Assembly (NCBI GenBank): GCA_010645155.1
Contig: CM021312.1
Span: forward strand, 451,380-515,379
DNA length: 64,000 nt
DNA from: Tigriopus japonicus
Taxonomy: Eukaryota > Arthropoda > Copepoda > Harpacticoida > Harpacticidae
Reading direction: 5' to 3'
Below are positions 10,601 to 21,990 of the stretch, piece after piece; within the stretch, counting starts at the first letter, position 1, and the number at the start of each line of letters is the position of its first letter. The notes beneath the pieces are model-generated. The model did no database searches and was not told the DNA's origin. It saw nothing but the letters and a program-made list of their open reading frames with translations. Position numbers and translations under genes: made by a program.

Positions 10601-12567
10601 TACGGGAATATGCTCAATTGGATCAGAGATTCAAGGTATAATTAGTGAAACATACAGATGGTGTCGAAACGAAAGACGAATTATCTATCTCTTGTTCCTT
10701 TTAGGTGGCCGAGTTGACCCATTCTATATCAGTGTTTACTGAGGGGATCCTGGCTATGAAGTCCACTTTAGTTGGAGTCATCAAAGTCGATCCTAAGAGA
10801 CTTTTGGAGGACGGAATCCGCAAGGAAATAGTTCGCCAAGTGTCCAAAACTTTGCATCAAACCCTTATGTTCAACCCAAAGGCCAAAGTACTAACTTTCG
10901 ATGAGGTCATGGTGATGTCCGTTGATTTTAATTGGATACTTTTTTCCAGACAAGCGAGCTGGCGGTTAAGTTACAGGCCTTAAAGACGAGCATGTCGGGA
11001 TTTCGTCGATCGTTCGAGTACATTCAAGATTACGTACGCATTTCCGGCTTAAAAATTTGGCAAGAGGAACTCAGTCGGATCATTCTTTTCCACGTGGAAC
11101 AAGAGACCAATGTGTTCCTGACTCAAAAAGTCCTACCCTGGAACAGTGTGTACCAAAACAAGTCCATTCCAATTCCAATTCCTCCACCCCCTACCAATCC
11201 AGATTGCCAGACTTTCATGGGACGATTAGCCAACGAAATCATCCTTGTAACAAACCCAAGGTAAGAGCCCCAAAAACAATTTTGCTCGAAGTAGGTAAAT
11301 AAGCATTGAACTAAATACGAGGTCCTTAATTTTCCCTGACTTGTCACTTTTTGGGTTAAACAATGTAAATATTGTTTTATTTTCTTATTCTTCAGAACCA
11401 CAGTTTACAGTAGTGCCCTCTGCTCTTGGTATGACTTGAAAACTAAAGAAGAGGTGTGCTCCATGGGACTGTTCTCGCTCCTTGAAGAAGCCGTGGGAAC
11501 GATCGGTTTGGCAGGGTTGGATCGATTACTGGGGTTAAAGATCGTCACGTGTCTCCAAAATATGATTCGATACATAGAAAAATCGATATTTCGAGACAAA
11601 TCTTTGATCGAGATGCTCGAAAATCTGGGGAACAGTTTGAATCCTACTGAAAATGTGATTGCTCAACCCACGAAGTTCTATTCATATTTCTTGGGGCGAA
11701 CTTATGGACTTCTGGGACCCGTTGTGGATGCTCTGCTCACTTTAGGCCAATTGCAGTTACTTCGACAAAAGATTGCCTATCAACTGTCTTTGTCGTCTCA
11801 TTTTGATTCCAAGATTCTTTACTCTTCTCTCCAAGCTTTGAACCAGTAAGCACCACTTGACTCTGTTTTCGACGAATTTTGCTTACTCGTTAGTTTTTTC
11901 AGGTCTTTGATATCTGATTTGAAGATGAAATGTGAAAAGGAGGGACTGTCGACAACCAAGGCCCTAGAAAGTCCTTTACTTTATGAATTGAACTCGTTCT
12001 TGAATTGGTCCGGACTGCATGATCCCAATGGTCAAATCTATCTGACAACCAAAGCGGCTCCTAAAATGTCGGAGTTGGCCGCGTTAGTTTTCTTAACTGG
12101 ATTGAGCCGGTCCAAATTTTGTCCTAACACCGGTAAAAGTGATTCTCTTGAGTTTTGCATCAATCAACATAAAATGGATTCTTTTCTTTGTCGTTGATTA
12201 GGCCATTTGATTCCCAAGAAGGTAGGTGATCCCTTGGATGGACACGTATTTGTCCTTGGATCACAATGTTGGCTCCAACAATTTTCTGATTCAGTGGGGA
12301 CTTTAACCATGGCTTATTTGGCGCAATATGCTCGATCCCTGGCAGATGTTCAAAGGTAAACAACCGAAGATCTAGAAGAACGTTTCTCCTCACCTTACTA
12401 ATATTTCAATTTGATCTACTTTCAGCCGAGCCAATGAGACTCTTAGCCTTGAGGTGACCACCACCATTTTGTTCCTGGAACGTCTTGCAGCGGTCAGATC
12501 TCAAGTGCGATCCTCGCTAAATGAAAACTTACCTGAACCGTTGATTCACATGATACCCAAAAATTGA
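7642..12567 (+). CDS. WASHC5: WASH complex subunit strumpellin
   Basis: Strumpellin is a core subunit of the WASH complex, which activates Arp2/3 actin assembly on endosomes. Fourteen exons splice to 1168 codons (human protein 1159): 7642-7760, 7828-8125, 8192-8406, 8974-9352, 9418-9568, 9629-9970, 10038-10318, 10384-10635, 10705-10887, 10950-11260, 11396-11845, 11903-12132, 12202-12355, 12426-12567. All junctions are GT-AG and phases agree. The family is recognised along its length: [12 protein letters not shown] at the start, [47 protein letters not shown]-type [24 protein letters not shown] and [10 protein letters not shown]. It is almost all helical with no membrane segment. A splice-acceptor-like TTATTTCAG lies at about 7590-7600, before the start, so the leader may be cis- or trans-spliced. 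The stop is 76 bp from the convergent mS22 stop. Confidence 0.96.
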
Positions 12568-12643
12568 ACCATTCTGTGATTATGATTGATATGGCTTTAA
12601 TTAAAGATAATCGAAAAAACTTCTAGAGCAAGGTGAATAAATT

Positions 12644-13675
12644 TTATGAACCGCTGTCACTGATGCTCTGTTTCATTCTTTCCAACATCTGTTCCAAAAC
12701 AGAGTGCAGCTTTGGTCCTTTTTTGGCGTCATTCTCGATAAAGACGCGGAGACGTTCAGGACCAGAGAGCTCTGAAGAGGCCAAACTTGTGGCCGAATCG
12801 GGATGAAATAAAGAGTACAGATTCAGAACCGATTCCACCTCCTCCACTCGGTCTTTTTGAAGGAAATGCACCAACAAATCGTCGCATCGGCGGTTCCACA
12901 CCAAATGAAACACCATGGGTCCAAAGTGGCGTGTTGAGTACAAGGCATCAAATTGAGCATGGGCGTTGATGTGCTCGTAGACAGTTTCCGCCGTCTGAAT
13001 GAATTTCGGATGATCGGGTTCGAATTGCAAGCAATTATGATCCAACAATCGCGTGTAACCTTCTGGTTGGCTCTTGATCTCTTCCAAGGTTATCCCTAGC
13101 ACCGTCTCCAGATTCTCCGGCTGAAACAATTCCGGCGCATCAATCTTGCGCCCTTCCTTGGGAAAGTAGATCTGGTTGACCCGATCGCGCTCCTCATCCT
13201 CGGCCTCTCTTAAGCGCCCATCAGGCTCTCTGACTACAACCAAGCGCTCTCGGTCGTGCACGCCAAATGTGATGTCGGTGAAGACAATGCGCGCAGCGCT
13301 GTAGCCGGCTATGCCTGCGTCATGTTCCAGTATACGATTGTTGGGGAGGCGCTCATCCATGACGGGCGGCATTTGAAGGCGCGCCTGCGCCTTGAGCTTG
13401 GCGTCCTCATACATTTTGGCTAGCTCAGCGTCAGTCACAAAGCGATATTTGGGCGCTGTAATAGCCTGACCGGCTTTAGCTTTGCGAAACACCCGGTCAA
13501 AATCTAACCCGGTCAGAAAGGTGAGCTCTTTTTGGACTTCTGGTTGAAAGAAGAAGGAAGCCTTGGAAGGGCGAGATGCTGGAGGCTCAGACTGAATAGC
13601 TGAGGATGAGGTCAAGCGCTTTGAGATGGAGAGAGAACCGCGCCATTGGAACCCACGTACCACTGATCGCCACAT
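12644..13675 (-). CDS. MRPS22: Mitochondrial small ribosomal subunit protein mS22
   Basis: A single-exon frame of 343 codons, close to human mS22 (360). mS22 is a metazoan-specific component of the 28S mitochondrial ribosomal subunit. The first 30-40 residues (MWRSVVRGFQWRGSLSISKR) are rich in Arg, Ser and hydrophobic residues with no acidic residue, as expected for a mitochondrial presequence. Conserved family stretches follow: FLTGLDFDRVFRKA, MPPVMDERLPNNRILEHD, RERLVVVREPDGRLREA, VNQIYFPKEGRKI, CLQFEPDHPKFI and TRHFGPMVFHLVWNRR. The nearest upstream in-frame context gives no better start. It is convergent with WASHC5. A foldback repeat lies about 180 bp upstream of the start. Confidence 0.95.
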   Translation of the reverse strand: MWRSVVRGFQWRGSLSISKRLTSSSAIQSEPPASRPSKASFFFQPEVQKELTFLTGLDFDRVFRKAKAGQAITAPKYRFVTDAELAKMYEDAKLKAQARLQMPPVMDERLPNNRILEHDAGIAGYSAARIVFTDITFGVHDRERLVVVREPDGRLREAEDEERDRVNQIYFPKEGRKIDAPELFQPENLETVLGITLEEIKSQPEGYTRLLDHNCLQFEPDHPKFIQTAETVYEHINAHAQFDALYSTRHFGPMVFHLVWNRRCDDLLVHFLQKDRVEEVESVLNLYSLFHPDSATSLASSELSGPERLRVFIENDAKKGPKLHSVLEQMLERMKQSISDSGS

Positions 13676-13849
13676 GATGGTGTTCTTGAATGAAGAGAGA
13701 ATCTGTGAAGGAGGGAATTCTTGATTTTTGTTGGCGAGGAAGTATCACGACCTTTCGGGCATGAAAGATATTTCTGTTTCTGTTTGTTTGCGTTTTCAAA
13801 ATAAACACTCAAGATTAATAAAATCAACTTCGAAACCTCGAACTTTACA

Positions 13850-14177
13850 CAGGGCGTCTGGCTTTGTTGTGCCTTTTCATGGAGCGAGAGCGTCGACAAG
13901 TGTGACGACCAACACGCACTGTGCATGCACTTGCAAAGAGACAAAACTTGGCATAATTCAAGAAATTATGCAAAACATGTTGCATTGACTTGTTCTAGCA
14001 ATGTAATGATAGTTTAGCTACATCAAATGGGAAATTATGTTACGAGTTTGGCACTTTTGCTTGAGAAATGCAGAATTTTGTCTCTTTTCAAGTGAATGCA
14101 CAGTGCAAGCTAGCCATGGCAGATGTCGACGCTCTCGCTCCATGAAAAGGCACAACAAAGCCACACTTCAAGTGCCC
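13850..14177. repeat. Foldback repeat upstream of mS22 (family F1, copy 1)
   Basis: GGCTTTGTTGTGCCTTTTCA followed by TGGAGCGAGAGCGTCGACA at 13860-13898 is repeated inverted at 14124-14162. Inner arm parts also pair: GTGCATGCACTTGCAAAGAG against CTCTTTTCAAGTGAATGCAC. Outermost AGGGC/GCCCT words may be the true ends. No clean target duplication was found. Part of the arm (TTTTGTCTCTT...TGCACAGTGC) matches the foldback repeat at 36541-36915. Confidence 0.8.
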
Positions 14178-17100
14178 TATGCTTTGATCAGGTTTGCTTC
14201 AATGAAGCCCAATTGACATCGAATCCAAAACCGGGCAGTTTTTTCGGGGTTTTTCTCTTTAGTAGGTCCAATTATTGAAGTAAAATTTGAGATTCTTGAA
14301 GCATATCTATTGTTCCGTTATATTTTCACTATACTGGTTGGACCCAAGATGTATATTGAAAGTAATCTTGGGTTGAGCCATCCTTGGGATATGTTATAAA
14401 TAAGACTTGAATAAAGTTGTTATTTTCTTGGCAAAAAAAAATCTAGTTTTTTCCCTACAGTTGTGAAATGTTTTGTTAAAAGTTGCACTCAAGTCGACGA
14501 AAGTTGTCATAATGTTGCTATTTTTTGGCCTCAAATTGTCACTTATTGACATAAAAATATCAAGTTTGGCCAAATTCTCAGTCTCAGATAAAGTGTAAAT
14601 TCTGAGCAAACTTTTTAGTGGTAAGTCTGCCTTTTTAAACTTTTGCTTCCTTGAGAACATGGTTCTGTTTTCCACATTTTTTCTGATATTAAAAAAAAAA
14701 ACTATTAATTCATTATGAAGGTCCTGTACAAGTGCGTGTAAAATATATAATTCGAATTTTATCACACAAGATTTAAGTGATCGATTCAAAAACTGCCAGA
14801 AATTGCTATTTGTTGTGAAAAAAGTAGCTATAAATATGTCATAGACCGTCAAAAACTCGATTGTGATATGTTGATGTGGTTCAATAGGAAGAAGATAGTA
14901 CTGAAGGGTTTATAGTATTTAAAATAAAATCGAAGACACCAAAAATGAAAAAAACCGAAGAATTCGTCCGAAAACTCGAAAATAAAAAAAAACACGCAAA
15001 CAGTTTTTTAAAATAGGCAAATAATAAAAGCACATGGTTAAGATTCAATTTCTCTGCCAATAAGCTTTTTTACCGCATTTAGAGCGTTGTTCAAACAGGG
15101 TTAATACGTCATATCTGTCTAATCAGTACTAAAGAAGGTTCAGTAATCAGTACAGGTTAATATGATGAGGGAATGATTCGTTTGTAACTCCCTCAACCTT
15201 GACTATTAATCTGCTCTCATGTGAACCTCAAGATCTAGGCATAAAGCCCATAAAACACATCTTATTACCGTCACTGGAAAGCACCAAAAGCAGACTTAGA
15301 AACGGTGATTTTATCGTGAAAAATAAGCTGCAGTCAAAAGAGTCGCCTATATTTAAGGTATTTGTTCTAAGTAAGTGCAACAATAGTTTGTTGAAAAAGT
15401 AAGTGTCGACTTCATAGTTCTTTCTGTTCTATCTTATAACAATAGATAAGTTTTGTGTTTTGGTTGGAACATTGACCTGATTGGAATGACCGGAGATTTT
15501 CACTATCATGGTACTTGTCATTTTAAGGGAAGTTCCATGGCTGCCGTGAAACAATTACTAGAACATTTCTGTGCGTTTTTAATGAACCCTTCGAAGAAAT
15601 ATCGAAACGAAATAATCACCTCGATGATTGAAAACACATTTGGTCTAACATTTAAGAACTTCCATTGATTCCATTATAACTTTGGTCTAGCCGTGTCAAA
15701 ATTCAGAAGTGGTCAATTTAATCGGCCAAATTAAAACTCACAGTTTGACCGCTTAACTGTACTTTTGCTTCTCTTTCTCTTGATCGTTTGTTTCCCGCGG
15801 CATCAATATCACCTTTGCTTCACATTTCATCCCAATCAACCGTGTTGGATGGAAACGTCGTCCACGGTCAAAGCTCTCGCTCTCATTGCCAATTGTCTCG
15901 GCTTCTAATTCTAATGTACGTAGGATCTCCACTCTGAAACCATCCTAGATTTTCTCTCTTCGCAGTTCATGTTCTGCTAGCTTTTTTTGCAATTTGCTCT
16001 AACTGACGGATGGACCACATCGACTAGTTAGTTAGTTCGTTCGTTGGTTCATTTGTCCATTGCCTCATGATGATGATTGTGACTTTTAGTGGAGTGGAGG
16101 ACTTCTTTCAAAGTTCAGGGTGACAATGCACATGGATGCGTCATGCACTCCTTCTGAACGACCCGGAGTCCGCCATCACGGTGGTTTTAAAACTATGATT
16201 TTTCCAAGTATCTGAGAGGGATGGTAATTTCTTCATTTGGAGATGAGTAAAATGTCTTTGGTAAGAGTGGGCTTTTAAACAATTGTTATAAGTGTCCTGG
16301 GAAGTATGTTCAAACGCGACAGGATAACTCACATTTTCGAGTAAGGATTCCTTGAGGGTGATTTTGGTAACTGTTATTCAATTTCTTATCCCAGTTTAGA
16401 TGGATCAAAAGTAAACCTGGGTTTCAGTTTCGAGTTTGTCTTCCCCAAAAAGATAAAACAAGGTATAAATTAGTGTAGTTTACTATTACTCTTATACATC
16501 GTGAGAGAACAGAATGGATTAATTTAAACGGACATTTTTAGGTCTTTTTTGCTTTTCTACAGAGCAAGTAGCAGGACTTTGAAAAAAAAAACAATGAATT
16601 TTGATAAAATGGGGAGGGGGAAAATGATTTTTTGATAAAATTTTGAATTCCTAATTTTTCCCATTTTGAACTATTTTGTGATTTTTGAGCGACTTTCTAA
16701 CTAATTTGTCGAAAAAAGCCAACTGAGAATTTAATTTTTAATCGTTTTTAGCAATTAAAAATCCGCTCCCTACACCTCAAAAAAATCTACCAGTTTTGAA
16801 TTAGACTGATTGACCTGTATGAATTCCATGAAAGCCCCCTCTTCTATTCATAAGGTTGGGTTGTTTGGCAAAAACTTAGTTTTAATTGAAACACTAAAAA
16901 GGCAAGTTAAAGCATGAAATGATGTAAACAAGAAGCTTATTGATATTTTGACACTCAAAAAACAAGCTCAGTTTTCGAAAAAAAGAAAACGAAATAAGTC
17001 TTCATTCATATCGAATGTCAATTTACAAACGATTTCGATGTCGATTTTGGTGGCGATCTAAAAATTTAAAATTAATCATTAATCAAAAAGCAGGATATTA

Positions 17101-17773
17101 ACAATTGAGAATGAGGTCAATATGTAATTGAAGGAAAATGGAAAACAAATCAAATTCGATTTTTATTTGAGTGGTCCATTAAGGAAGTTGGTTAAACTAC
17201 AATACACAGATCTACCGAAGGTTGAGAAGCATTAGCAAAAACTGTCTAGCATTCTATTTTGTTCAATCTAATTGAAAGTAAAAAAAAAAGATCTTGCATT
17301 GTCTTTAAAATGTGAAAGCCAGCATTAAGACGTTTAAACCACCGTGATGAGTGTGATACCATAGTTCATTGGGAAGATGATGAGAGAAGGCGCTTTGGAA
17401 ATGTTCGTTGTGCACCTCGGACCTCATGTTGCATGATGAGAGTGTAGAGTATAGTAAGCAGTACCTTCTATAGACTACAGACATACGTATATCTCGAGCA
17501 CATGAAGGAGTACGTGGAGGAGATGCGGGTTGAAGTTGAAGTGCAAAACACGGGGACATTGGGAGTGGGGAAAAATTAGGATTGATCACGATTCAGGTGC
17601 GATGGCAGTTGCTGACAGGGGCTGAAAGAGGAAGAACACATCTTTCTCCCATCCCATTGGTTACCTTCAAGAAAAGGGTTGGCGCCTGTCCATGTCTCTA
17701 TCTTAACAATCTAACCTCACAAGGTATGTGAATATAGCTATTTAAGCTTTAGATGGTTGTTTTTGGCTACTTT
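14178..17773. other. Gene-poor AT-rich interval
   Basis: No gene is supported over 3.6 kb. A minus-strand open frame at 14394-14852 is probably a dispersed repeat: its DIFMSISDNLRPKNSN-like stretch recurs at 31466-31684. The rest holds poly-A/T runs and short chance frames without recognisable domains. Confidence 0.6.
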
Positions 17774-18101
17774 TAGTGATGGACCGAAAGCGCTTTCGGC
17801 CGAAATTTCGGTTTTGGTTTCGGTTATGCCTACCGAAACCGAAAGCAGACAAGCACTATATAAAATGGAGTTTGACAACAAAATCGAAAAAAAAATTGGT
17901 CCAAAAACCTCTGAAATTTAAGTTAAGATTTTTCAAAATTTGCGACTACCTAACATCGAACACATTCTAATTTTTTAAGGCGGATTTTGCATTGGAACAA
18001 TTTTGTAAACAGTGACCACTGCTTTCGGTTTCGGTTTCGGTTAAGCCCTCTTTCGGCCGAAACTTTCGGTTTCGGTTATGAGGCCTTTCGGTCCAACACT
18101 A
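17774..18101. mobile_element. hAT MITE (TAGTGATGGACCGAAAG family), copy 1
   Basis: Begins TAGTGATGGACCGAAAG and ends CTTTCGGTCCAACACTA. Flanking 8-mers GCTACTTT and GGTACTTT match at 7 of 8. Subterminal regions are built of repeated CGAAACCGAAA/TTTCGGTTTCGG words, and the middle is AT-rich. A second copy lies at 35142-35470. Confidence 0.88.
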
Positions 18102-18109
18102 GGTACTTT

Positions 18110-19425
18110 TGTAATTGTCCCTAAATAAAGGCAATACGGGGGCAAAGTCTTTGGAGATAAGAACATCAATATTTTTTGTAGTGTCAAATGATAAAAAGGC
18201 GAGTATATTTTGCGCTTACTTGACCTTGGTTGAAACTGATCAGCTTGGAAACAACGTCAGACTGGCAATGTCATGCTGTCATAAAAGAAAATCAAAACTC
18301 AATGTGTTGAGCCTCTTTCCAAATTCCAAATTAATTTTTCGAATAAATGACGGGAGCATTATTTCTGAATATGCTACAAAACAGCCAAAGAAGCTCCACG
18401 CCCTTTGTTTGTCCAAATTTCAGAGATAGCCTGAAGCACCTTTTGCCACAGAAATACGGGATGATAAGAGCCTTTTTTGTTTTAAGCTTGATATAGTAAA
18501 TACCCTCTTGGCTATGCCCTTGCCGAGCGAAAACCAGAGTTTTCGCAAGATCATCCTTCAAACGTACTACTAATGATTCAATACGCCAATCATTGCGTTC
18601 AAGTTGGCGTAAATCGACGGAATGGCGGAGGTTTTCATGAACATGTGACATTTTCTCGGGAACTTTTGATTGTTTTGTAACTCGGATTGGCAGATATAGC
18701 AAGCACATTTCAAAAGAGATCGTCAACAAGTGAAACGAATGTAAAAACCGGGAAGTTACCTTCCATGTTCGACTTTGCTCCTCACTAATGCTTTGATTTC
18801 ATTTTCCAATGCAACAACCGAGTTCGTGCATCTTCTTGTGTCGAGACTCTTGAAGGTTCTCTGGCTAAATCAACACGGTTTGTGTGCTATGGAAGTTGGG
18901 CCTTGAATCGATCTTTTCGCCTTGAAAATGTTGAGTTTTTTCCATTCGGTAGACACTTCCTCATTCACGTCATATTAGGAGGAGTAAAATTGCAGCCTTG
19001 CAAGCATGGTGAAATGTGCTAATGAATAAATAAGTATGCATTGCTTTGTCAGCCAACGTTTTCGCTGCCATGCTTGCCAAGATGATGTCAGTCTTTTATG
19101 CTCTGAAGGGCAAGGGCATTTTCGCGGGGATTCTGGTCTGTTGAAGTGTGAATGGACTCCATTTGACAGCAATGATTCGGTTAGAAAATTGTCAATTGTT
19201 TGTCTTGATTTCTGATCAAATTTTGCTGGGTTCTTTCCGCACATAACTTTTTTCACCAATTATTGGACTTTCAGTTGGTTTTCTGATCGGCAAATACCAC
19301 TGCTCTTTTTGCTCCCACTCATGACAATGCTCTAATTTGAGAGAGCTTTTAACGCCAAATCATGGTAATGAATTGAGGATGACGTTGGAGTTTGAGTTGT
19401 TACCACTTTCGTTCCAGGTTGCAAC
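18110..19425. other. Interval before the JmjC gene
   Basis: No conserved gene is visible. A 132-codon minus-strand frame at 18331-18729 has no recognisable domain and is not annotated as a gene. Close to the right end, GTTCCAG (about 19410-19417) resembles a splice acceptor and precedes the JmjC start by under 15 bases. Confidence 0.5.
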
Positions 19426-21214
19426 ATGTCTGTGATATCCAGCAAGACACGATCTTTCTCATCCCGTCGTCAGAACCTGATGGCAAACGGGCCTTCTTCA
19501 GTCAGCCTAATAGCAACAAACCTGCTAGTCATTTCTGCCCTTTTGGCCTTAAGCGGCACCTCGGCCCAAGCCAAGTTTTTGGCGGGCAAAATCCCGCCTA
19601 ATGAGTTCGATTTGGTCGAACTGAACGGCTTCCATAAACCCATTGATGCCATCCAACTTTGTGAAGAGCATGAACATTGTGCAGGTTTCACATACAGAGG
19701 ACTGGTTAACAATACTAAGTTTCCGGAACTCACTTTTGAGACCTATTTCTTCCGGTATGTTCCATTTGTGGACAGTCAGAAGCCCTACTTTAACTGGGTC
19801 TCGTACAAGACTTTGAGAACCTATGCCGTGTATAAAGGCAGCTTTCCTGGCACCTCTGTCAAAACTACCATTGAAGGAGAAACTGTGGAGCTTGGACAAA
19901 AGATCAGTCCCAATGTGGCTGCTCTGGTGACCAATGCGGAAACTGGAGAAATCGAGGAACGGCTTTCTGACATAAATTTGGCCAAGTTTGTGCCCAACCC
20001 CTCGAAGATCAGCTATTTTAACTTCAATGTGAACCCAGAGAAGGTTCGGGACACTTCCATGAAGATGGACCTCTGCTGTCCCACACATGACTTCAAGAAA
20101 GATATCTCAGATTGGAAGAACACGATCAATGACGGTCTGGAACGCGTTTCTTGTGATATTGACCCCATGGAATTCGTAGAAAAATACGTGTTGCCGAGGA
20201 AACCAGTTATTTTGGTTGACTGTATCAAGAATTGGGAGTCCACAAAAACCTGGACCATCCACAATTTACTGGGTCGCTATGGTCAAAATGGCACATGGAA
20301 GACGGACATTTCATACGATGACTTTTCACAGCTCAATGGCATCGTGCTGAATAAAGAGGACGACGATTTCCCCTTGGATGATCCTGACTTTGACAAGAAC
20401 TCGATTGAGGACGCCCTTTTGACTGGGGATGAAATTTTAGCCCTAATGGGACGAAACGTGACCGTTCGCATCTTTGAACGTCTAGGCGTGGCGGCCAGAC
20501 GGTCAAGAATGGCTGGTAGTAGTCTCAAGGCTGACCTCTATCACGATTGGGCCTGGCCTAAACCCATCCCAACTGACCTTTTCAAGCCTGCCTTTGGTGG
20601 CACCGACTACCAATGGGTTATCATGAGTCAGGCCACAACTGGGACACACGTCCATCACGACCCCGAACTGACTGATGCATGGAATGCCCTGCTGTATGGA
20701 CATAAGGTACGATTTAAGAGAAAAATATTGATTCATTCGGAATGTTGACTTTGAATATCTTTTTTAGGCTTGGGTTTTGTTTCCGGCTGACGTGTATGCT
20801 GAAGACTACGAATGTGACGATTTTTGCTCACCCAAGTTTGACCCTTTGTTTGCCGTGTCTTGGTGGACCCACGTGGTTCCACAATTACGGGAGGAGACCT
20901 GGTACGGGAAAAGTATTATTGAGACGGTTCAAAAGCCTGGAGAGATCATCTACGTGCCTCATGGAATGGGCCATGCAGTTCTAAACCTTGACGAAAACCT
21001 TTCCATTACTGAGAATTTCCTTCACGTGGGTGCCATGGACGAATTGGCTAAGTACTATGTGTTCGACCAGAACCCGATGCAATACGATGTGGAAAATGCG
21101 GCAAAACGCACCTGGATGAATTTGGTCAATCGTGATATCAAGGACAAACGTCATCGCCGGTATGCCAAGGCCATGCTTCAACAGATTAAGGGTCTGAATG
21201 AAATCTCCGTGTAG
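19426..21214 (+). CDS. Signal-peptide JmjC-domain oxygenase, JMJD6-like core
   Basis: Two exons (19426-20706 and 20768-21214, phase 0) give 575 residues. JmjC proteins are Fe(II)/2-oxoglutarate oxygenases that hydroxylate or demethylate proteins. The core motif is HHDPELTDAWNALLYGHKAW: iron ligands His410 and Asp412, likely 2-oxoglutarate Lys427, and the distal His496 in VPHGMGHAVLNL. This resembles JMJD6. Unlike nuclear JMJD6, the N-terminus has a hydrophobic run (LIATNLLVISALLALSG, about residues 28-45) ending in an AQA-like cleavage site, so ER or secreted location is inferred. Residues about 75-95 (LCEEHEHCAGFTYRG) look like a PAN/apple-type cysteine segment. Met19 is an alternative start that leaves a more standard signal peptide. 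A poly(A) signal AATAAA is at 21274-21279. Confidence 0.85.
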
Positions 21215-21333
21215 GCAGTGATCCCTACCTTGGCTTCGTAAAGTTGAATTATGAAGGTTATTATATATGCTTAAATAAAACGGACCAAAGTACGTGTAAA
21301 CATTGTTCTTATTCTTGATATTTTGCAAAAAGT

Positions 21334-21750
21334 TTATGATTGACATACTCGACGTAAGTTGGTAGAAATGGATGACATTGATGTTCTATGTAGATGCAAT
21401 CGTTGACATTTCGAACGAGGATAACATTTTTTCTTTGAAGAAATTGATTGTGATAATATTAGTAACGATCTCTTTCCTCCGGTTTGTTGAGTGAATACTT
21501 CGATGGTGTCGCCATCCTCCATATCCATGGATTTGGGCGTGTCTGTTTCAGTCAAACGATTGCCGTCGAACATGAATCGCATGGCACTTTGCATGAGCTT
21601 TTGTCGATCGCAGTAGGCGTTCATGAGCTTGCGAAACGGCGTGCTCTGCTTGATTTTGAACTGAATGAGCTGGCCGTCTTGGCCGATGACTTTCAGGTTC
21701 AATTGCTCACTAGCCGGCTCATCCCCGCCGTCTTTGGAGGCTGACGACAT
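21334..21750 (-). CDS. SUMO: SUMO, ubiquitin-like modifier with a long C-terminal tail
   Basis: SUMO is conjugated to lysines after a protease exposes its Gly-Gly end. Residues 16-92 are the ubiquitin-like fold: LNLKVIGQDG, FKIKQSTPFRKLMNAYCDRQ, MRFMFDGNRLTETDTPKSMD, DGDTIEVFTQQTGG. The diglycine is at 91-92. The frame then continues 46 residues (KRSLLILSQSISSKKK...) to a stop at 21334, far longer than the 2-11 residue tails usual in animal SUMO precursors. Start chosen at 21750 (MSSASKDGG), because the extra upstream frame crosses two acceptor-like sites (CTATTTCAG and ATTTTTCAG, the latter ending 1 base before the ATG). It lies downstream of IWS1 on the same strand, 240 bp away. A frameshift or misassembly in the tail is an alternative. 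Confidence 0.92.
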   Translation of the reverse strand: MSSASKDGGDEPASEQLNLKVIGQDGQLIQFKIKQSTPFRKLMNAYCDRQKLMQSAMRFMFDGNRLTETDTPKSMDMEDGDTIEVFTQQTGGKRSLLILSQSISSKKKCYPRSKCQRLHLHRTSMSSISTNLRRVCQS

Positions 21751-21990
21751 GCTGAAAAATGGGGAGGGGCGAGCACTCTGAAATAGAGAGGTGAAAGATA
21801 GTGCATCACACAAGTCTCGGCGAATTCCAATTCAATCCTCAATTTTACATATTTTCTTTTTTATTGTTATTTTAATGCGCATTGTATCGAAATGCCTGCG
21901 TTACACGATAAACGGAGTATCAACTGGAAACCATAACTCTTGGCTCGATTGAAATACGACAAGCCGTTTTCGCAAATGCAATTTCTTTAA
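21751..21990 (-). promoter_or_regulatory. IWS1-SUMO intergenic spacer: poly(A) signal and acceptor-like site
   Basis: Reading the minus strand from the IWS1 stop, AATAAA is at 21865-21860, followed about 80 bp later by a pyrimidine tract and CTATTTCAG ending at 21778. A second TTTTTCAG sits 1 base before the SUMO start. Poly(A) signal then acceptor then ATG within 240 bp is what a trans-spliced downstream operon gene looks like; a conventional 5' UTR intron starting inside IWS1 is the alternative. Confidence 0.45.

Noticed and set aside
14394..14852. 152-codon minus-strand frame
   Set aside because: Part of a dispersed AT-rich repeat (a similar frame is at 31466-31684) with no recognisable domain.
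17305..17589. 94-codon minus-strand frame
   Set aside because: No domain, no splice context, and composition like the surrounding non-coding DNA.
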